Assembly (NCBI RefSeq): GCF_020216025.1
Contig: NZ_JAIWNC010000027.1
Coordinates: forward strand, 62,001-126,000
Direction: 5' to 3'
Source of the DNA: Jidongwangia harbinensis
GTDB taxonomy: Bacteria; Actinomycetota; Actinomycetes; Mycobacteriales; Micromonosporaceae
DNA: 64,000 nucleotides
Shown: positions 51,931 to 60,761 of the stretch, piece by piece
Numbering within the stretch: position 1 is the stretch's first letter
Layout: every line of letters starts with the position of its first letter
Notes under the pieces: model-generated
Seen by the model: only the letters and a program-made list of their open reading frames with translations
The model's database searches: none
Told to the model about the DNA's origin: nothing
Made by a program: the position numbers and the translations under genes

Positions 51931-54778
51931 CCGGGGAACCCACGCCCGGTCCGGTCAACCGGCGGGTCCGGCCGTCGCCGGACCGCCGGTGCGAGTCGGC
52001 CAGCCCGGCCAGCTCGCTACGGTTGCGGACGCCCAGCTTGCGGTAGATCCGGGTGAGGTTCGCCTCCACCGTCTTCGCGCTGATGGACAGGCGACCGGCC
52101 ACCTCGACGTTGGTCAGGCCGGTCGCCACCAGCGCGCGGATCCGTTCCTCGGTGGGCGTCAACTGATCGGTCTCCGCCCGGTGCTGCCCGCACCGGCTCA
52201 GATCCACCTCCGCCTGCGCCGACCACAGCGGGGCGCCCAGCTCGTCGAAGACCCGCTTCGCGGCGCCCAGCGACGCGCGGGCCGCGCTCCACTGCCGGCC
52301 GGCCCGCAGAATCCGGCCCTGCACGAGCAGGGAGCGACCGCGCTCGAACGGCATCGGCAGGGCGTCGCAGACCTCCAGGGACCGGCCGGCGGCCCGGGCG
52401 GCGGAATGCAGGTCGCCCTCCGCGGCGGCGGCCGCCGCCGCACCGCGGTTGAGCACGACCAGCAGCCACGGCCGGCGGGCCACCGCCGCCCGGGCCCGCA
52501 GCCGGTCGAGCAGGCGGTGCGCCTCGGCCAGCCGGCCGGTGGCGATCGCGGCCTCCACCTGGTCGCCGTGGAACATGTGCCGCACCGGTTCCGTGCGCCG
52601 CATGCCGTCGACCAGGTCGGCGGCCTGGCCGAGGTGGTGGGCGGCGCGCTCCGGATCCCCGACGGACAGCCCGATGAAGCCGAGGACCTGCAACAGCAAG
52701 GCGGCCTGGTACGGATCGCCGCCCTCGCGGGCCCGGGCGAGCGCCCGCCGGGCGGTGTCCTCGGCGGTGTCCACGGCACCCTGGTGCGCGGCCACCTGCG
52801 CGCTGGCGAACCAGCAGTGACCGAGCCAGTGCCGTTGGCCGGTCAGCTCGATGACCTGGATGGACCGCTCGGCCCCGGTGGCCGCCCGCGCCCAGTCCCC
52901 GAGCCAGCAGTCGATCTCGGACAGGTGCATCAAGGCATGCCCCATCGCGGGTTCGTCGCCGAATTCGGTGGCCAGGTGCAGCTCGAGCGCGAAGCGGGCC
53001 CGCGCCGCCACCGGGTCCGCGTACTTCTCCCAGGTGCCCAACATCTGCCGGCCCCAGGTGTCGGCCCAGTGCCGGGTCGGCCGCGCCGGCAGCAGCCGGG
53101 CGGCGCGGTCGAAGTCGTCCCGGGCGATGCCCCCGCCGTTGGCCAGCCGGAACACCCCGCGTACGGCCAACGCGCACGCCAGCATCGCCGGTTCCGGCGC
53201 CGCACCCGGCCGGTGCAGAGCGGCGACGGCGGCCTCGGCGCTGGCCAGCTGCCCGCCCGCGTCGTGGGAGCTGAACCAGGCCAGCCGCAGGTGCAGTTCC
53301 GCCGTCAGCTGGGGGTCGTCGGCCACCGTGGCGAGGGCCGCGCGGCACAGCTCGGCGGCCTCCGCCGCGCTGCCCTGGTAGAACGTGACCTCGGCCAGCT
53401 TGAGCAGCGCACGGGAGCGCAGCCGGTCCGCCGGGCAGCCGGTCACCACGGCCCGCAACAGGTCTTGAGCGCCCGCCGCGTCGCCGGCCGCGAACAGGCA
53501 TTCCGCCGCCGCGACATTCCGCCGGTGCAGGTCGTCGAGGTCGGCGGCCGGGGTGCGGACCGCGGCCAGCCGCCACAGCTCCGCCGCCGAGATCGAGGAC
53601 CCGCGGCGCCACGCCTGCTCGGCCCCCTGCTCCAGCAGGGCGGCGACGCCGGCATCGGGAACGTTGTTGGACAGCGCCAGATGACGCGCCCGTTGCTCGA
53701 CGTCGGTCACCACCGCGGTGAGCCGGCGGTGCGCGCGCTGACCGTGTTCGGTCGAGGTCAGCGCGCGTACGGCGGAGGAGTACAGCGGGTGGCTGAACCG
53801 GATGCGGCCATGGGTGACCTGCACGATGCCCGCCTCCTCGGCCGGCGCCACGGGGGACACCGCACCGTCGGGCACGCCGAGGGCCGCGCGCACCGTGCCC
53901 AGCGTGGGCTGCGCCAGCAGCGCGGCGTACCGCAGGGCCTCGAAGACCGGTTCGGGCAGCGCCCGGATCCGCCGGCACAGCAACGCGATCACCGGTTCCG
54001 GGACCGGCGGCGGCTCGCCGGGCCGCAGGCGATGCCCGGCGCGCTGCAGCGACAGGGCGATCTCCACGGCGTTCAGCGGGTTTCCGCCGGCGCTATGGTG
54101 GATCATCCGCAGTTCGGGCAGGGCGTACTCGAGTCCGGTCCGGGCGAGCAGCACCCGGCGCAGCGACGGCAGGTCCAGCGGGCCGAGGCTCAGGCTCGTC
54201 AGCCGTCCGGCGGGCAGCGCCGCGGCCAGCCCGAACGGGGGCGGCGCCGGCGATTCCGTGCGGCGGGTGGCCAGCAGGCCCACCGGCTCGTCGGCGAGCC
54301 GGCGTGCCAGGTAGCTGAGCAGCCGGCAGCTGGCCTCGTCCACCCACTGCGCGTCGTCGACGGCCAGCAGCACCGGCCCGCTCCGGGCCAGCGCCCGCAC
54401 CGCGGACAGCGTCGCCGCGGCCAGAGCACGTTCGGGCCACGGCGGGTCGTCGGCCGCCCGGCACAGCAACGCCACCTCCAGGGCGGCCACCTGCGGCGCG
54501 GGCAGATCGGGAGCGACCAGATCGAGTACGCCGTCGAGCAGGTCACCCAGCGCGCTGAGGGTCAGCGCGGCCTCGGCCTCCGCGGGCCGGCAGAGCAGTA
54601 CCCGGTAGCCCCGCGCGCGGGCGTTCGCGACGCCGTGGTGCCACAACGTGGTCTTCCCCATGCCGGCCTCGCCGTTCAGAACCAGTGCCGTGGCGCCACC
54701 GGGCAGTGTGTCGAGGAACCCGCCGATCGCGGCCAGCTCGGTGACCCGGCCCTCCGCGTCAGGTAGCTCGTCCGCCAT
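51905..54778 (-). CDS. LAL-family LuxR-type transcriptional regulator
   Basis: The protein has about 957 residues from the ATG at 54778 (a GTG at 54784 is also possible). An N-terminal AAA/STAND-type ATPase has Walker A GEAGMGKT (near 36-43) and Walker B VLLAVDDAQWVDEAS. Long helical TPR-like repeats fill the middle. The C-terminal LuxR HTH is LTPTEERIRALVATGLTNVEVAGRLSISAKTVEANLTRIYRKLGV (about 870-915). This is the MalT-like layout. Located convergent to the sugar transporter and divergent from a secreted protein. It may activate nearby genes, but the effector is unknown. Confidence 0.88.
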   Translation of the reverse strand: MADELPDAEGRVTELAAIGGFLDTLPGGATALVLNGEAGMGKTTLWHHGVANARARGYRVLLCRPAEAEAALTLSALGDLLDGVLDLVAPDLPAPQVAALEVALLCRAADDPPWPERALAAATLSAVRALARSGPVLLAVDDAQWVDEASCRLLSYLARRLADEPVGLLATRRTESPAPPPFGLAAALPAGRLTSLSLGPLDLPSLRRVLLARTGLEYALPELRMIHHSAGGNPLNAVEIALSLQRAGHRLRPGEPPPVPEPVIALLCRRIRALPEPVFEALRYAALLAQPTLGTVRAALGVPDGAVSPVAPAEEAGIVQVTHGRIRFSHPLYSSAVRALTSTEHGQRAHRRLTAVVTDVEQRARHLALSNNVPDAGVAALLEQGAEQAWRRGSSISAAELWRLAAVRTPAADLDDLHRRNVAAAECLFAAGDAAGAQDLLRAVVTGCPADRLRSRALLKLAEVTFYQGSAAEAAELCRAALATVADDPQLTAELHLRLAWFSSHDAGGQLASAEAAVAALHRPGAAPEPAMLACALAVRGVFRLANGGGIARDDFDRAARLLPARPTRHWADTWGRQMLGTWEKYADPVAARARFALELHLATEFGDEPAMGHALMHLSEIDCWLGDWARAATGAERSIQVIELTGQRHWLGHCWFASAQVAAHQGAVDTAEDTARRALARAREGGDPYQAALLLQVLGFIGLSVGDPERAAHHLGQAADLVDGMRRTEPVRHMFHGDQVEAAIATGRLAEAHRLLDRLRARAAVARRPWLLVVLNRGAAAAAAAEGDLHSAARAAGRSLEVCDALPMPFERGRSLLVQGRILRAGRQWSAARASLGAAKRVFDELGAPLWSAQAEVDLSRCGQHRAETDQLTPTEERIRALVATGLTNVEVAGRLSISAKTVEANLTRIYRKLGVRNRSELAGLADSHRRSGDGRTRRLTGPGVGSPVSPSPRRR

Positions 54779-54801
54779 GCCCACCCCCGTCGATCCTCTG
54801 G

Positions 54802-54827
54802 CGTTTCAGTGAAACGTCCATCGATGG
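54802..54827. promoter_or_regulatory. Two adjacent palindromes upstream of the LAL gene
   Basis: CGTTTCA-G-TGAAACG (54802-54816) is a perfect 15-bp palindrome and CCATCGATGG (54818-54827) a perfect 10-bp one. They lie 24-49 bp upstream of the LAL start, in the region shared with the divergent secreted-protein gene. Operator function is inferred from form and position. Confidence 0.4.
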
Positions 54828-55034
54828 GCTTTGTCATCCGAAGTGGAGTGTCGGGTTTACGCCGACCCTCGGACCCCGGTCGATCGTCGGCGGGGGGTTT
54901 CCCCGATTCCTCTGTGCGCGGCAGGCGGCACGGTGATTGACGGCGGACGCGCCGGCCGGCCCGGCAGGGCGGGACCGGCCGCCGTCCGAACACGCTCGTC
55001 GACCCCGATGAGCAACCGACCGATAGGGGGGAAC

Positions 55035-55886
55035 ATGACCGTACGCACCATGTTGCGGTCCACGACCGGGCTGGCCGCCGCGCTGGCCACCGTGGTTGCC
55101 GTCACGCTGGCCGGACCGGCCGCACCGGCCCAGGCCGCTCCGTGGGACGGCTTCACCGCCTCCTGCTCCACCGCGTCACCGGTGCTGGAGTACTGGGCGA
55201 CCGGCAAGTCCTGGGCTCAGTTCGACGCGCTCGCCACGACCCACTTCAACGCGGGGCGGCGGGTGGCCCAGTTCGACATCGAGGGCAACGGCATCACCGC
55301 GGTGTGGCAGCCCGGCACCGGCACCGAGCGGATCCGCTGGAACCACGACTGGGACGAGTTCCTGGCGCTGGACAGTACCTACTTCGCGCAGGGGCTCCGG
55401 CTGGTCGACATCGACCGGGACGGAGACGACTGGGCCGGAGTGTGGCGGCCGGGTTCCGGGGGCCAGTTCGTGCGGTCCGGCATCCCGTCCTGGAAGGACT
55501 TCGAGAATGAGAACACGGTCCAGTTCAACCGGGGGAGGCGGCTGGTCGACGTGGTCATCGAGGACGACGACGACATCGCCGCGGTCTGGCGCGGCGACCA
55601 GGGCACGGCCGCGGAGGTCTATCAGTACGGCATCCCGGCCACCGGCGTGGACGAGAACAACATGAGCGAGTTCGACCGGGTCAATGCACGGAACAAGCGG
55701 CGCGGGTACGACCTCAAGATCCTCAAGACCCACCCCAACGACTCGTACGTGATGGCGGTCTGGCGGCACCGCGGCGGTAGCTTCGGCCAGTCCGACACCC
55801 GGTACCAGCGGTTGGAGTCGTTCGAGACCTTCGAGGCGAACTGCCGCAGCGCCGGTCGCATGATCACCACGATCGACGTGAAGTAG
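55035..55886 (+). CDS. Secreted tandem-repeat protein (resembles bacterial tandem repeat domain 1)
   Basis: The 283-residue precursor starts MTVRTMLRSTTGLAAALATVVAVTLAGPAAPAQAAP, a Sec signal cleaved near residue 35. The mature part is about five units of some 45 residues: W..FDALxxxxFNxGRRxxxFDIxGxGIxAVWxPG, seen as NAGRRVAQFDIEGNGITAVWQPG, AQGLRLVDIDRDGDDWAGVWRPG and NRGRRLVDVVIEDDDDIAAVWRG. This pattern resembles PF17660-type repeats found in secreted hydrolase-associated proteins. No catalytic domain is present, so it may be a binding or accessory protein. AGGGGGG precedes the ATG. Confidence 0.7.
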   Translation: MTVRTMLRSTTGLAAALATVVAVTLAGPAAPAQAAPWDGFTASCSTASPVLEYWATGKSWAQFDALATTHFNAGRRVAQFDIEGNGITAVWQPGTGTERIRWNHDWDEFLALDSTYFAQGLRLVDIDRDGDDWAGVWRPGSGGQFVRSGIPSWKDFENENTVQFNRGRRLVDVVIEDDDDIAAVWRGDQGTAAEVYQYGIPATGVDENNMSEFDRVNARNKRRGYDLKILKTHPNDSYVMAVWRHRGGSFGQSDTRYQRLESFETFEANCRSAGRMITTIDVK

Positions 55887-55901
55887 CCCACCGGCGGTGG
55901 G
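55887..55901 (+). terminator. Hairpin after the secreted-protein gene
   Basis: CCCACC-GGC-GGTGGG follows the TAG stop directly, giving a 6-bp stem with a 3-nt loop. It is a short terminator candidate. The G/C block begins just after it. Confidence 0.4.
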
Positions 55902-55912
55902 AAAGGCCCGTG

Positions 55913-56038
55913 GTGGGGCCCGGGGTGACCCGGGGGACCCCCCCCGCGGTGCCGGGGCCGGGGGGGGCCCCCCGGTCCTGCCCCCCGCGGGGGGGGGGAC
56001 CGGCCGGGGGCCCCCCGGGGGTCCCCGGGGCCCCCCAC
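55913..56038. repeat. G/C homopolymer-rich low-complexity block
   Basis: About 125 bp contain only a handful of A or T bases and are built of runs of 4-10 G and 4-8 C on the same strand. The pattern has no codon structure, could fold into many hairpins and G-quadruplexes, and is unlike any other part of the window. It lies between convergent genes. Confidence 0.7.
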
Positions 56039-56143
56039 GCCTGCGTTCCCGGACCGGGGCTGACCGCCCGGACCATGGTCCGGATCCGCGACCGGTTCAG
56101 TCCGATCACTCGGAGGCGGTTGCGGCGAAGGCCTCCGGCGGGA

Positions 56144-56788
56144 TCAGCCGGTGGCGGACGTCTCTCGTCCCGCCGCGGCATACCGGGCGACGATGGTGCG
56201 GACGGCCTCGTCGACCACCTGAGTGGCGCGTTCGGCGCTCACCTCCCAGCCCGGCACCAGGAGGGTCGGCCAGAAGACGTAGTTGGAGATCATGCCCAGG
56301 AACTGGGTGGCGGCGAGATCAACGTCGTCAACCCGCACCGTTCCCGCTTCGTGCTCGGCCACGAGGTAGTCGCGTACGGACTCGAAGTAAGGCATCTTGC
56401 CCTGCGAGAACTGCGCGTGGGCCAGCTCGGGGAAGCGCGGCAGCTCGGCGATGACGATTCGGAACAGGTCGGTCATCCGGGACTGGCGCAACAGCTCGGC
56501 GTAGCGGTGACCGATGGTGCTGAGCCCGTCGACGAGGTTGCCCGCCGGCGGTGGATTCCTTTCGTCGGCCGTCGACCAGGACTCGGTGACGATGGCGTCG
56601 AACAGGACGGCCTTGCTCGGAAACTGCTTGAACAGGGTGGCCCGGGAAACGCCCGAGCGCTCCGCGATCTGCGCCAGCGACGTCCGGTCGTAGCCCGACT
56701 CGAGGAACAGCGCGGTCGCGGCCGTCACGATCAGTGCGCGCTTCTCCTGGGCGACGCGCTGGTGGTACGTCGTCACGATCCGGCTCAT
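56144..56788 (-). CDS. TetR-family repressor of the SDR/cyclase unit
   Basis: The 214-residue protein has its HTH at about residues 35-68 (TSLAQIAERSGVSRATLFKQFPSKAVLFDAIV). The C-terminal domain (RMTDLFRIVIAELPRFPELAHAQFSQGKMPYFESVRDYLVAEHEAGTVRVDDVDLAATQFLGMI) is of the AcrR-C type. It is divergent from an SDR gene. Two matching inverted repeats of form GGTGAGT-N6-(A/G)CTCACC lie between them, at 56802-56825 and 56848-56875, and are very probably its operators. Confidence 0.87.
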   Translation of the reverse strand: MSRIVTTYHQRVAQEKRALIVTAATALFLESGYDRTSLAQIAERSGVSRATLFKQFPSKAVLFDAIVTESWSTADERNPPPAGNLVDGLSTIGHRYAELLRQSRMTDLFRIVIAELPRFPELAHAQFSQGKMPYFESVRDYLVAEHEAGTVRVDDVDLAATQFLGMISNYVFWPTLLVPGWEVSAERATQVVDEAVRTIVARYAAAGRETSATG

Positions 56789-56801
56789 CGGCCGAGCATA
56801 C

Positions 56802-56825
56802 GAGGTGAGTGGCTTGACTCACCTC
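56802..56825. promoter_or_regulatory. TetR operator 1
   Basis: GAGGTGAGT-N6-ACTCACCTC, perfect 9-bp arms, located 14 bp upstream of the TetR start. It shares GGTGAGT and CTCACC at the same spacing with operator 2. Confidence 0.7.
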
Positions 56826-56847
56826 TGCCGCCCACCTAGGGTCGGGG

Positions 56848-56875
56848 CAATGGTGAGTCGCTCGGCTCACCATTG
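56848..56875. promoter_or_regulatory. TetR operator 2
   Basis: CAATGGTGAG-N8-CTCACCATTG, perfect 10-bp arms, located 27 bp upstream of the SDR start. Centre-to-centre distance from operator 1 is 48 bp. One site faces each divergent gene. Confidence 0.7.
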
Positions 56876-56901
56876 GCCACCACCTGACGAGGGAACATCT
56901 G

Positions 56902-57681
56902 ATGCCCCGCTTCGACAACCAGACCGTGCTCGTGACCGGGGGGACCGGCGGCCAGGGCTCCAGCCACGTACGCGCCTTCCACCGGGAGGGAGCGAACGTG
57001 GTGATCGGCGGCATCGACGCCGAACGCGGCGCCGCTCTCGCCGGCGAGCTCGGGACCCGGGCACGCTTCACCCGCCTCGACGTCACCGACGAGAGGTCGT
57101 GGTCCGCCGCCGTACTGGCCGCCGAGAGCGCCTTCGGCGCCCTGAACGTGCTCGTCAACAACGCGGGCGTGCAGAACCCGCCGGCGCCGATCGAGAACAC
57201 GGACCAGGCCACGTGGTCGCGCATCCTGGACGTCAACCTCACCGGGACCTTCCTCGGTATCAAGGTCGCCGCCCCCGCTCTGCGCCGCGCGGCCGGGGGA
57301 GTCATCGTCAACATCGCCTCGACGATGGGCCTGGGCGGCACGGCGCACTACGCGCCGTACGTCGCCAGCAAGTGGGCCGTGCGTGGTCTCACCCGAACGG
57401 CAGCGCTCGAGCTCGGCCGCGACCACATCCGGGTGAACACCATCCACCCCGGCGTGATCGCGACCTCCTTCATCCAGGAACCGGCGGCCGGCGCCGCCAC
57501 GGCAATCGCCGACTTCTACTCACCCGAGCCGTTCGCCATCCCCCGGCTCGGCGAACCGACCGACGTCACCCGGCTGCTTCTGTTCCTCACGTCGTCGGAC
57601 GCCTCGTTCATCACGGGTTCGGAGTACGTCATCGACGGTGGACTCCTGCTGGGCCCCGCCCTTCAGGCCGAGGCCGCATGA
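56902..57681 (+). CDS. Short-chain dehydrogenase/reductase (classical SDR)
   Basis: The 259-residue enzyme has the cofactor motif TGGTGGQGSSHVRAF (12-26), NNAG near 91, the catalytic Ser in IASTMGLGG, and YVASK (Tyr/Lys) near 155. The C-terminal TGSEYVIDGGLLLGP is classical. IGGID at the end of the second strand suggests NAD(H) preference. It sits directly behind TetR operator 2 and is likely the main target of that repressor. It is followed after 123 bp by a cyclase-family hydrolase, suggesting a short catabolic pathway. Confidence 0.88.
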   Translation: MPRFDNQTVLVTGGTGGQGSSHVRAFHREGANVVIGGIDAERGAALAGELGTRARFTRLDVTDERSWSAAVLAAESAFGALNVLVNNAGVQNPPAPIENTDQATWSRILDVNLTGTFLGIKVAAPALRRAAGGVIVNIASTMGLGGTAHYAPYVASKWAVRGLTRTAALELGRDHIRVNTIHPGVIATSFIQEPAAGAATAIADFYSPEPFAIPRLGEPTDVTRLLLFLTSSDASFITGSEYVIDGGLLLGPALQAEAA

Positions 57682-57804
57682 GCTGCCCAGGCGGAGCCCG
57701 ATTGGGCACCGCCTGGGCAGCCGGTGGCCAGGCGGTCGCCGGCCGGTCCGGTGACGATCGGGTCTGCATCTTCCGCACACCCGTTCTTGCCTGGAGGCCG
57801 CCAC

Positions 57805-58689
57805 ATGACCGCCACAACTGACGACTTTCCCACCAACTGGGGACGGTGGGGCGACAGCGACGAGCGGGGCGCCGTCAACCTGATCACCGACGAGGCCCGG
57901 TCCCGGGGCGCCGCCGAGGCCCGGACCGGCCGGACCGTGTCGATCGCCCGGATCACCACGCCGTACCCGTTGACCGGGGGTCCGACGGCGACCACCACGG
58001 CGTCCTCGACCGCGGTACAGACCGCCATGATGTTCACCGGCATCGACGCTCCCGCCATGGCCGAGGTGATGGTCGTGACCACCCACCACCCGGAGGTCAC
58101 CCACCTCGACGCGATGAGTCACTGGGTCGCCGGCGGCAAGGTGTACCCGGGTGTCGACGCGGCCGACAGTTCCGGCCCCTCCGGCGTCCGGCACGGCGCG
58201 GCGGACGTCTACGCCGGCGGGATCCTCACCCGTGGCGTGCTGCTCGACCTGGCGCCCGGCGGGCGGCTGGCCGCGGGCCATCCGGTGACCGGTGCGGATC
58301 TGGACGCGGCCGCGGCCCGCGCCGGTGTCGAGGTGCTGTCCGGCGACGCGCTGGTGGTCCGGGGCGGCTGGAACACGAGCAACGACTGGGGCCGGCCCGG
58401 GTGGCCGGGCATGACGGCGGACGCGGTCCGCTGGATGCACCGGCACGGGATCTCCGTCTACGCGGGCGACATCGGCGACGCCCGCCCGCCGATCCCGGGC
58501 GACGTGCCGGGCGCGCTGCACTTCCTCGCGCTGGGCCGGCTCGCCATCCCGCTGATCGACGGCGCCGACCCGGACGAGTTGGCGCAGACCTGTGCCGGCC
58601 TGGGCCGCTGGACGTTCCAGTTCGTCGTGGCGGTACCCCGGATCGCCGGAACGACCGGCCTCCCGGTGAATCCGCTCGCGGTGTTCTAG
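57805..58689 (+). CDS. Cyclase-family metal-dependent hydrolase (kynurenine formamidase-like)
   Basis: The 294-residue protein begins with FPTNWGRWGDSDERGAVNLIT, the WGxxDExGxxNLI signature of this family. The metal-binding motif appears as EVTHLDAMSHWVAGGKVYPG (His, Asp, His). GILTRGVLLDLAPG and VLSGDALVVRGGW are further family blocks. GGAGG lies before the ATG at 57805. Relatives hydrolyse N-formyl or cyclic amides or lactones. It probably works with the adjacent SDR on one substrate, which is inference from context. Confidence 0.82.
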   Translation: MTATTDDFPTNWGRWGDSDERGAVNLITDEARSRGAAEARTGRTVSIARITTPYPLTGGPTATTTASSTAVQTAMMFTGIDAPAMAEVMVVTTHHPEVTHLDAMSHWVAGGKVYPGVDAADSSGPSGVRHGAADVYAGGILTRGVLLDLAPGGRLAAGHPVTGADLDAAAARAGVEVLSGDALVVRGGWNTSNDWGRPGWPGMTADAVRWMHRHGISVYAGDIGDARPPIPGDVPGALHFLALGRLAIPLIDGADPDELAQTCAGLGRWTFQFVVAVPRIAGTTGLPVNPLAVF

Positions 58690-58730
58690 GGCGGCCGGAG
58701 GGCGCGACACGGCCGGGTACAGTCGCCCGC

Positions 58731-60761
58731 GTGGCGCTGCTCGGAGAGACCCTGAACGAGCTGCGGTGGCGGTCGTTCGCGGGCCGTGCGGACGAGGTCG
58801 CGGCGTTCCGGGACACGTTGCGTACCCCCGGTGTCACGTTCGTCCACGGCCCCGGCGGGGTGGGCAAGAGCGCACTGCTCGACGCGTTCGCGCGCACCGC
58901 CGCGCAGGACGGCGCGGACCCGGTCCGGGTCGACGCCCGGCACCTGGCGTTCGGCGTGGACGGACTGCCCGCGCCGGTCGCCGGGGAGCGCCCGGTGCTG
59001 TTGATCGACACCTACGAGCTGCTGGAGCCGATCGACGACTGGTTCCGCGAGGAGTACCTGCCGTCGCTGCCGGCGGGTGGTGTGGTGGTGATCGCGGGGC
59101 GGCGTGCTCCGGGACCGCGGTGGCGAGCGGATCCGGCGTGGCGGGAGCTGCTCCGGGTCGTGCCGCTGGGCAATCTGCCGCCCGCGGACGGGCGCGCGTA
59201 CCTGGCCGCTCAGGACGTTCCCGCGCACCTGCACGACCGGTTGCTCGCGATCAGCCGCGGCCATCCGCTCACCCTCTCGATGCTGGTCGACGCGGTACGC
59301 CGCGGCGCTTCGCCGCGGACCCTGGCCGACGTGCCCGACGTGGTGGGTGCGCTGCTCACCCAGATGATCGACGAGGTGCCGGGACCACGGCATCGCGCGG
59401 CGCTGGAGGTGTGCGCGCAGACCGCGGTCACCACCGAGGCCCTGCTGCGCTCGATGGTCGGCGGCGAGGTCGGTGACGTGTTCGCCTGGCTGCGGGCCCA
59501 GCCGTTCGTCGACGAGTGCGCGTACGGGCTGTATCCGCACGACGTGGTCCGCGACGCCCTCGACGCCGACCTGCGCTGGCGTGACCCGGACCGGTACGCC
59601 GACCTGTACCGCCGGAAACTCGCCGCGGTCGCCGAACGGATCCGGGCCACCCCGGGCGAACGCGAGCGGCTGCAGATGGTGGCGCTCACCGTCGTGCTGA
59701 ACGGTGCCCGTTCCCCGATCGCCGCGATGCGGTCGCTGCCGCCGACCATGCAGGGGTACGCGGACGGCCTGCGGGACGGCGACCGGGCGCCGATCGTCGC
59801 GCTGACGGCCCGCTGGCAGGGACGGGAACAGGCGGAGCTGGCGGCGTACTGGATGGGGTGTCGTCCGGAGGCGTTCCGGGTCTTCCGCGACGCGAGCGGC
59901 GACCTGCGCGGGTACACCGCGTGCCTGGAGCTGACCGAGGCCGACGTCGGCGTGGACCCGGCGGTCGACGCGATGTGGCGGTACGCCCAGAAGTACGGAC
60001 CGCCGCGGCCCGGCGAGGGCATCCGGGCCTGGCGGTTCTTCCTCGACCGCGACCAGGGGCAGCGTCCGTCGCCGTCGTTGACGCTGTTCGTCGCGTCGCA
60101 GATGCTCGACATCATCCTGCTGCCGGCCGGCACGGCGTGGAGCCTGGTGGGCGCGTTCGAGGACGCCGACCGGTGGGCGCCCGCCATGGAATCCCTGGAC
60201 TTCTGGGCGGCCGCCGAGGCGGAGTACGACGTCGGCGCGACCCGGTTCCCGGTGTTCGCGCACGACTGGCGCCGGACCGGCGTCGAGGAGTACGTGAACC
60301 GGTTGCACGCCCGCCGGATGGGTGCGCCGCCGCGCCCGGCCCGGGAGGACCTCGGCGAGCCGGTGCTCGACCGGCCGGGGTTCACCGACGCCGTCCGGTC
60401 CGCCCTGCGTCATCTGCACGCGCCCGACCTGCTGCGGGACAATCCGCTGCTGTCGTCGCGCATGGTCCGGCGGCACCGCCGTGCCGGAGCGGCGCCGGCC
60501 GAGGTGCTGCGGGAGGTGATCGAGCGGGCCGCCGCCACGCTGGAGCCGGAACCCCGCGAGCTGATCACCCGGACGTTCCTGCGGCCGGCCACCACCCAGG
60601 AGCGGGTCGCCGCCACGCTGCACCTGTCGTTCAACACCTACCGGCGGCACCGCGACCGGGCCGTCGCGCAGCTCACCGAACGGTTGTGGGACCAGGAGAT
60701 CTCCGGGCTCGGGGCGCCTACCGGCCCATCGCGGTCTCGTTCGGTGCCCGGGGCGGGCTGA
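58731..60761 (+). CDS. STAND-like ATPase with C-terminal HTH-like region
   Basis: The 676-residue protein starts at the GTG at 58731. It has Walker A GPGGVGKS (40-47), Walker B RPVLLIDTYELLE (near 85-97) and a sensor-like VVVIAGRRAPG. The middle (about 250-560) is helical with a GNAT-like stretch WMGCRPEAFRVFRDASGDLRGYTACLELTEADV. The end TTQERVAATLHLSFNTYRRHRDRAVAQLTERLW looks like a sigma-70 region 4 or LuxR-like HTH. It may be a LAL-type regulator of unusual C-terminus. It overlaps the convergent membrane gene by 44 bp. Confidence 0.75.
   Translation: MALLGETLNELRWRSFAGRADEVAAFRDTLRTPGVTFVHGPGGVGKSALLDAFARTAAQDGADPVRVDARHLAFGVDGLPAPVAGERPVLLIDTYELLEPIDDWFREEYLPSLPAGGVVVIAGRRAPGPRWRADPAWRELLRVVPLGNLPPADGRAYLAAQDVPAHLHDRLLAISRGHPLTLSMLVDAVRRGASPRTLADVPDVVGALLTQMIDEVPGPRHRAALEVCAQTAVTTEALLRSMVGGEVGDVFAWLRAQPFVDECAYGLYPHDVVRDALDADLRWRDPDRYADLYRRKLAAVAERIRATPGERERLQMVALTVVLNGARSPIAAMRSLPPTMQGYADGLRDGDRAPIVALTARWQGREQAELAAYWMGCRPEAFRVFRDASGDLRGYTACLELTEADVGVDPAVDAMWRYAQKYGPPRPGEGIRAWRFFLDRDQGQRPSPSLTLFVASQMLDIILLPAGTAWSLVGAFEDADRWAPAMESLDFWAAAEAEYDVGATRFPVFAHDWRRTGVEEYVNRLHARRMGAPPRPAREDLGEPVLDRPGFTDAVRSALRHLHAPDLLRDNPLLSSRMVRRHRRAGAAPAEVLREVIERAAATLEPEPRELITRTFLRPATTQERVAATLHLSFNTYRRHRDRAVAQLTERLWDQEISGLGAPTGPSRSRSVPGAG

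Noticed and set aside
51989..54766. Plus-strand open frame of about 925 codons opposite the LAL gene.
   Set aside because: Third-position G/C bias creates it. The minus strand encodes a full LAL protein.
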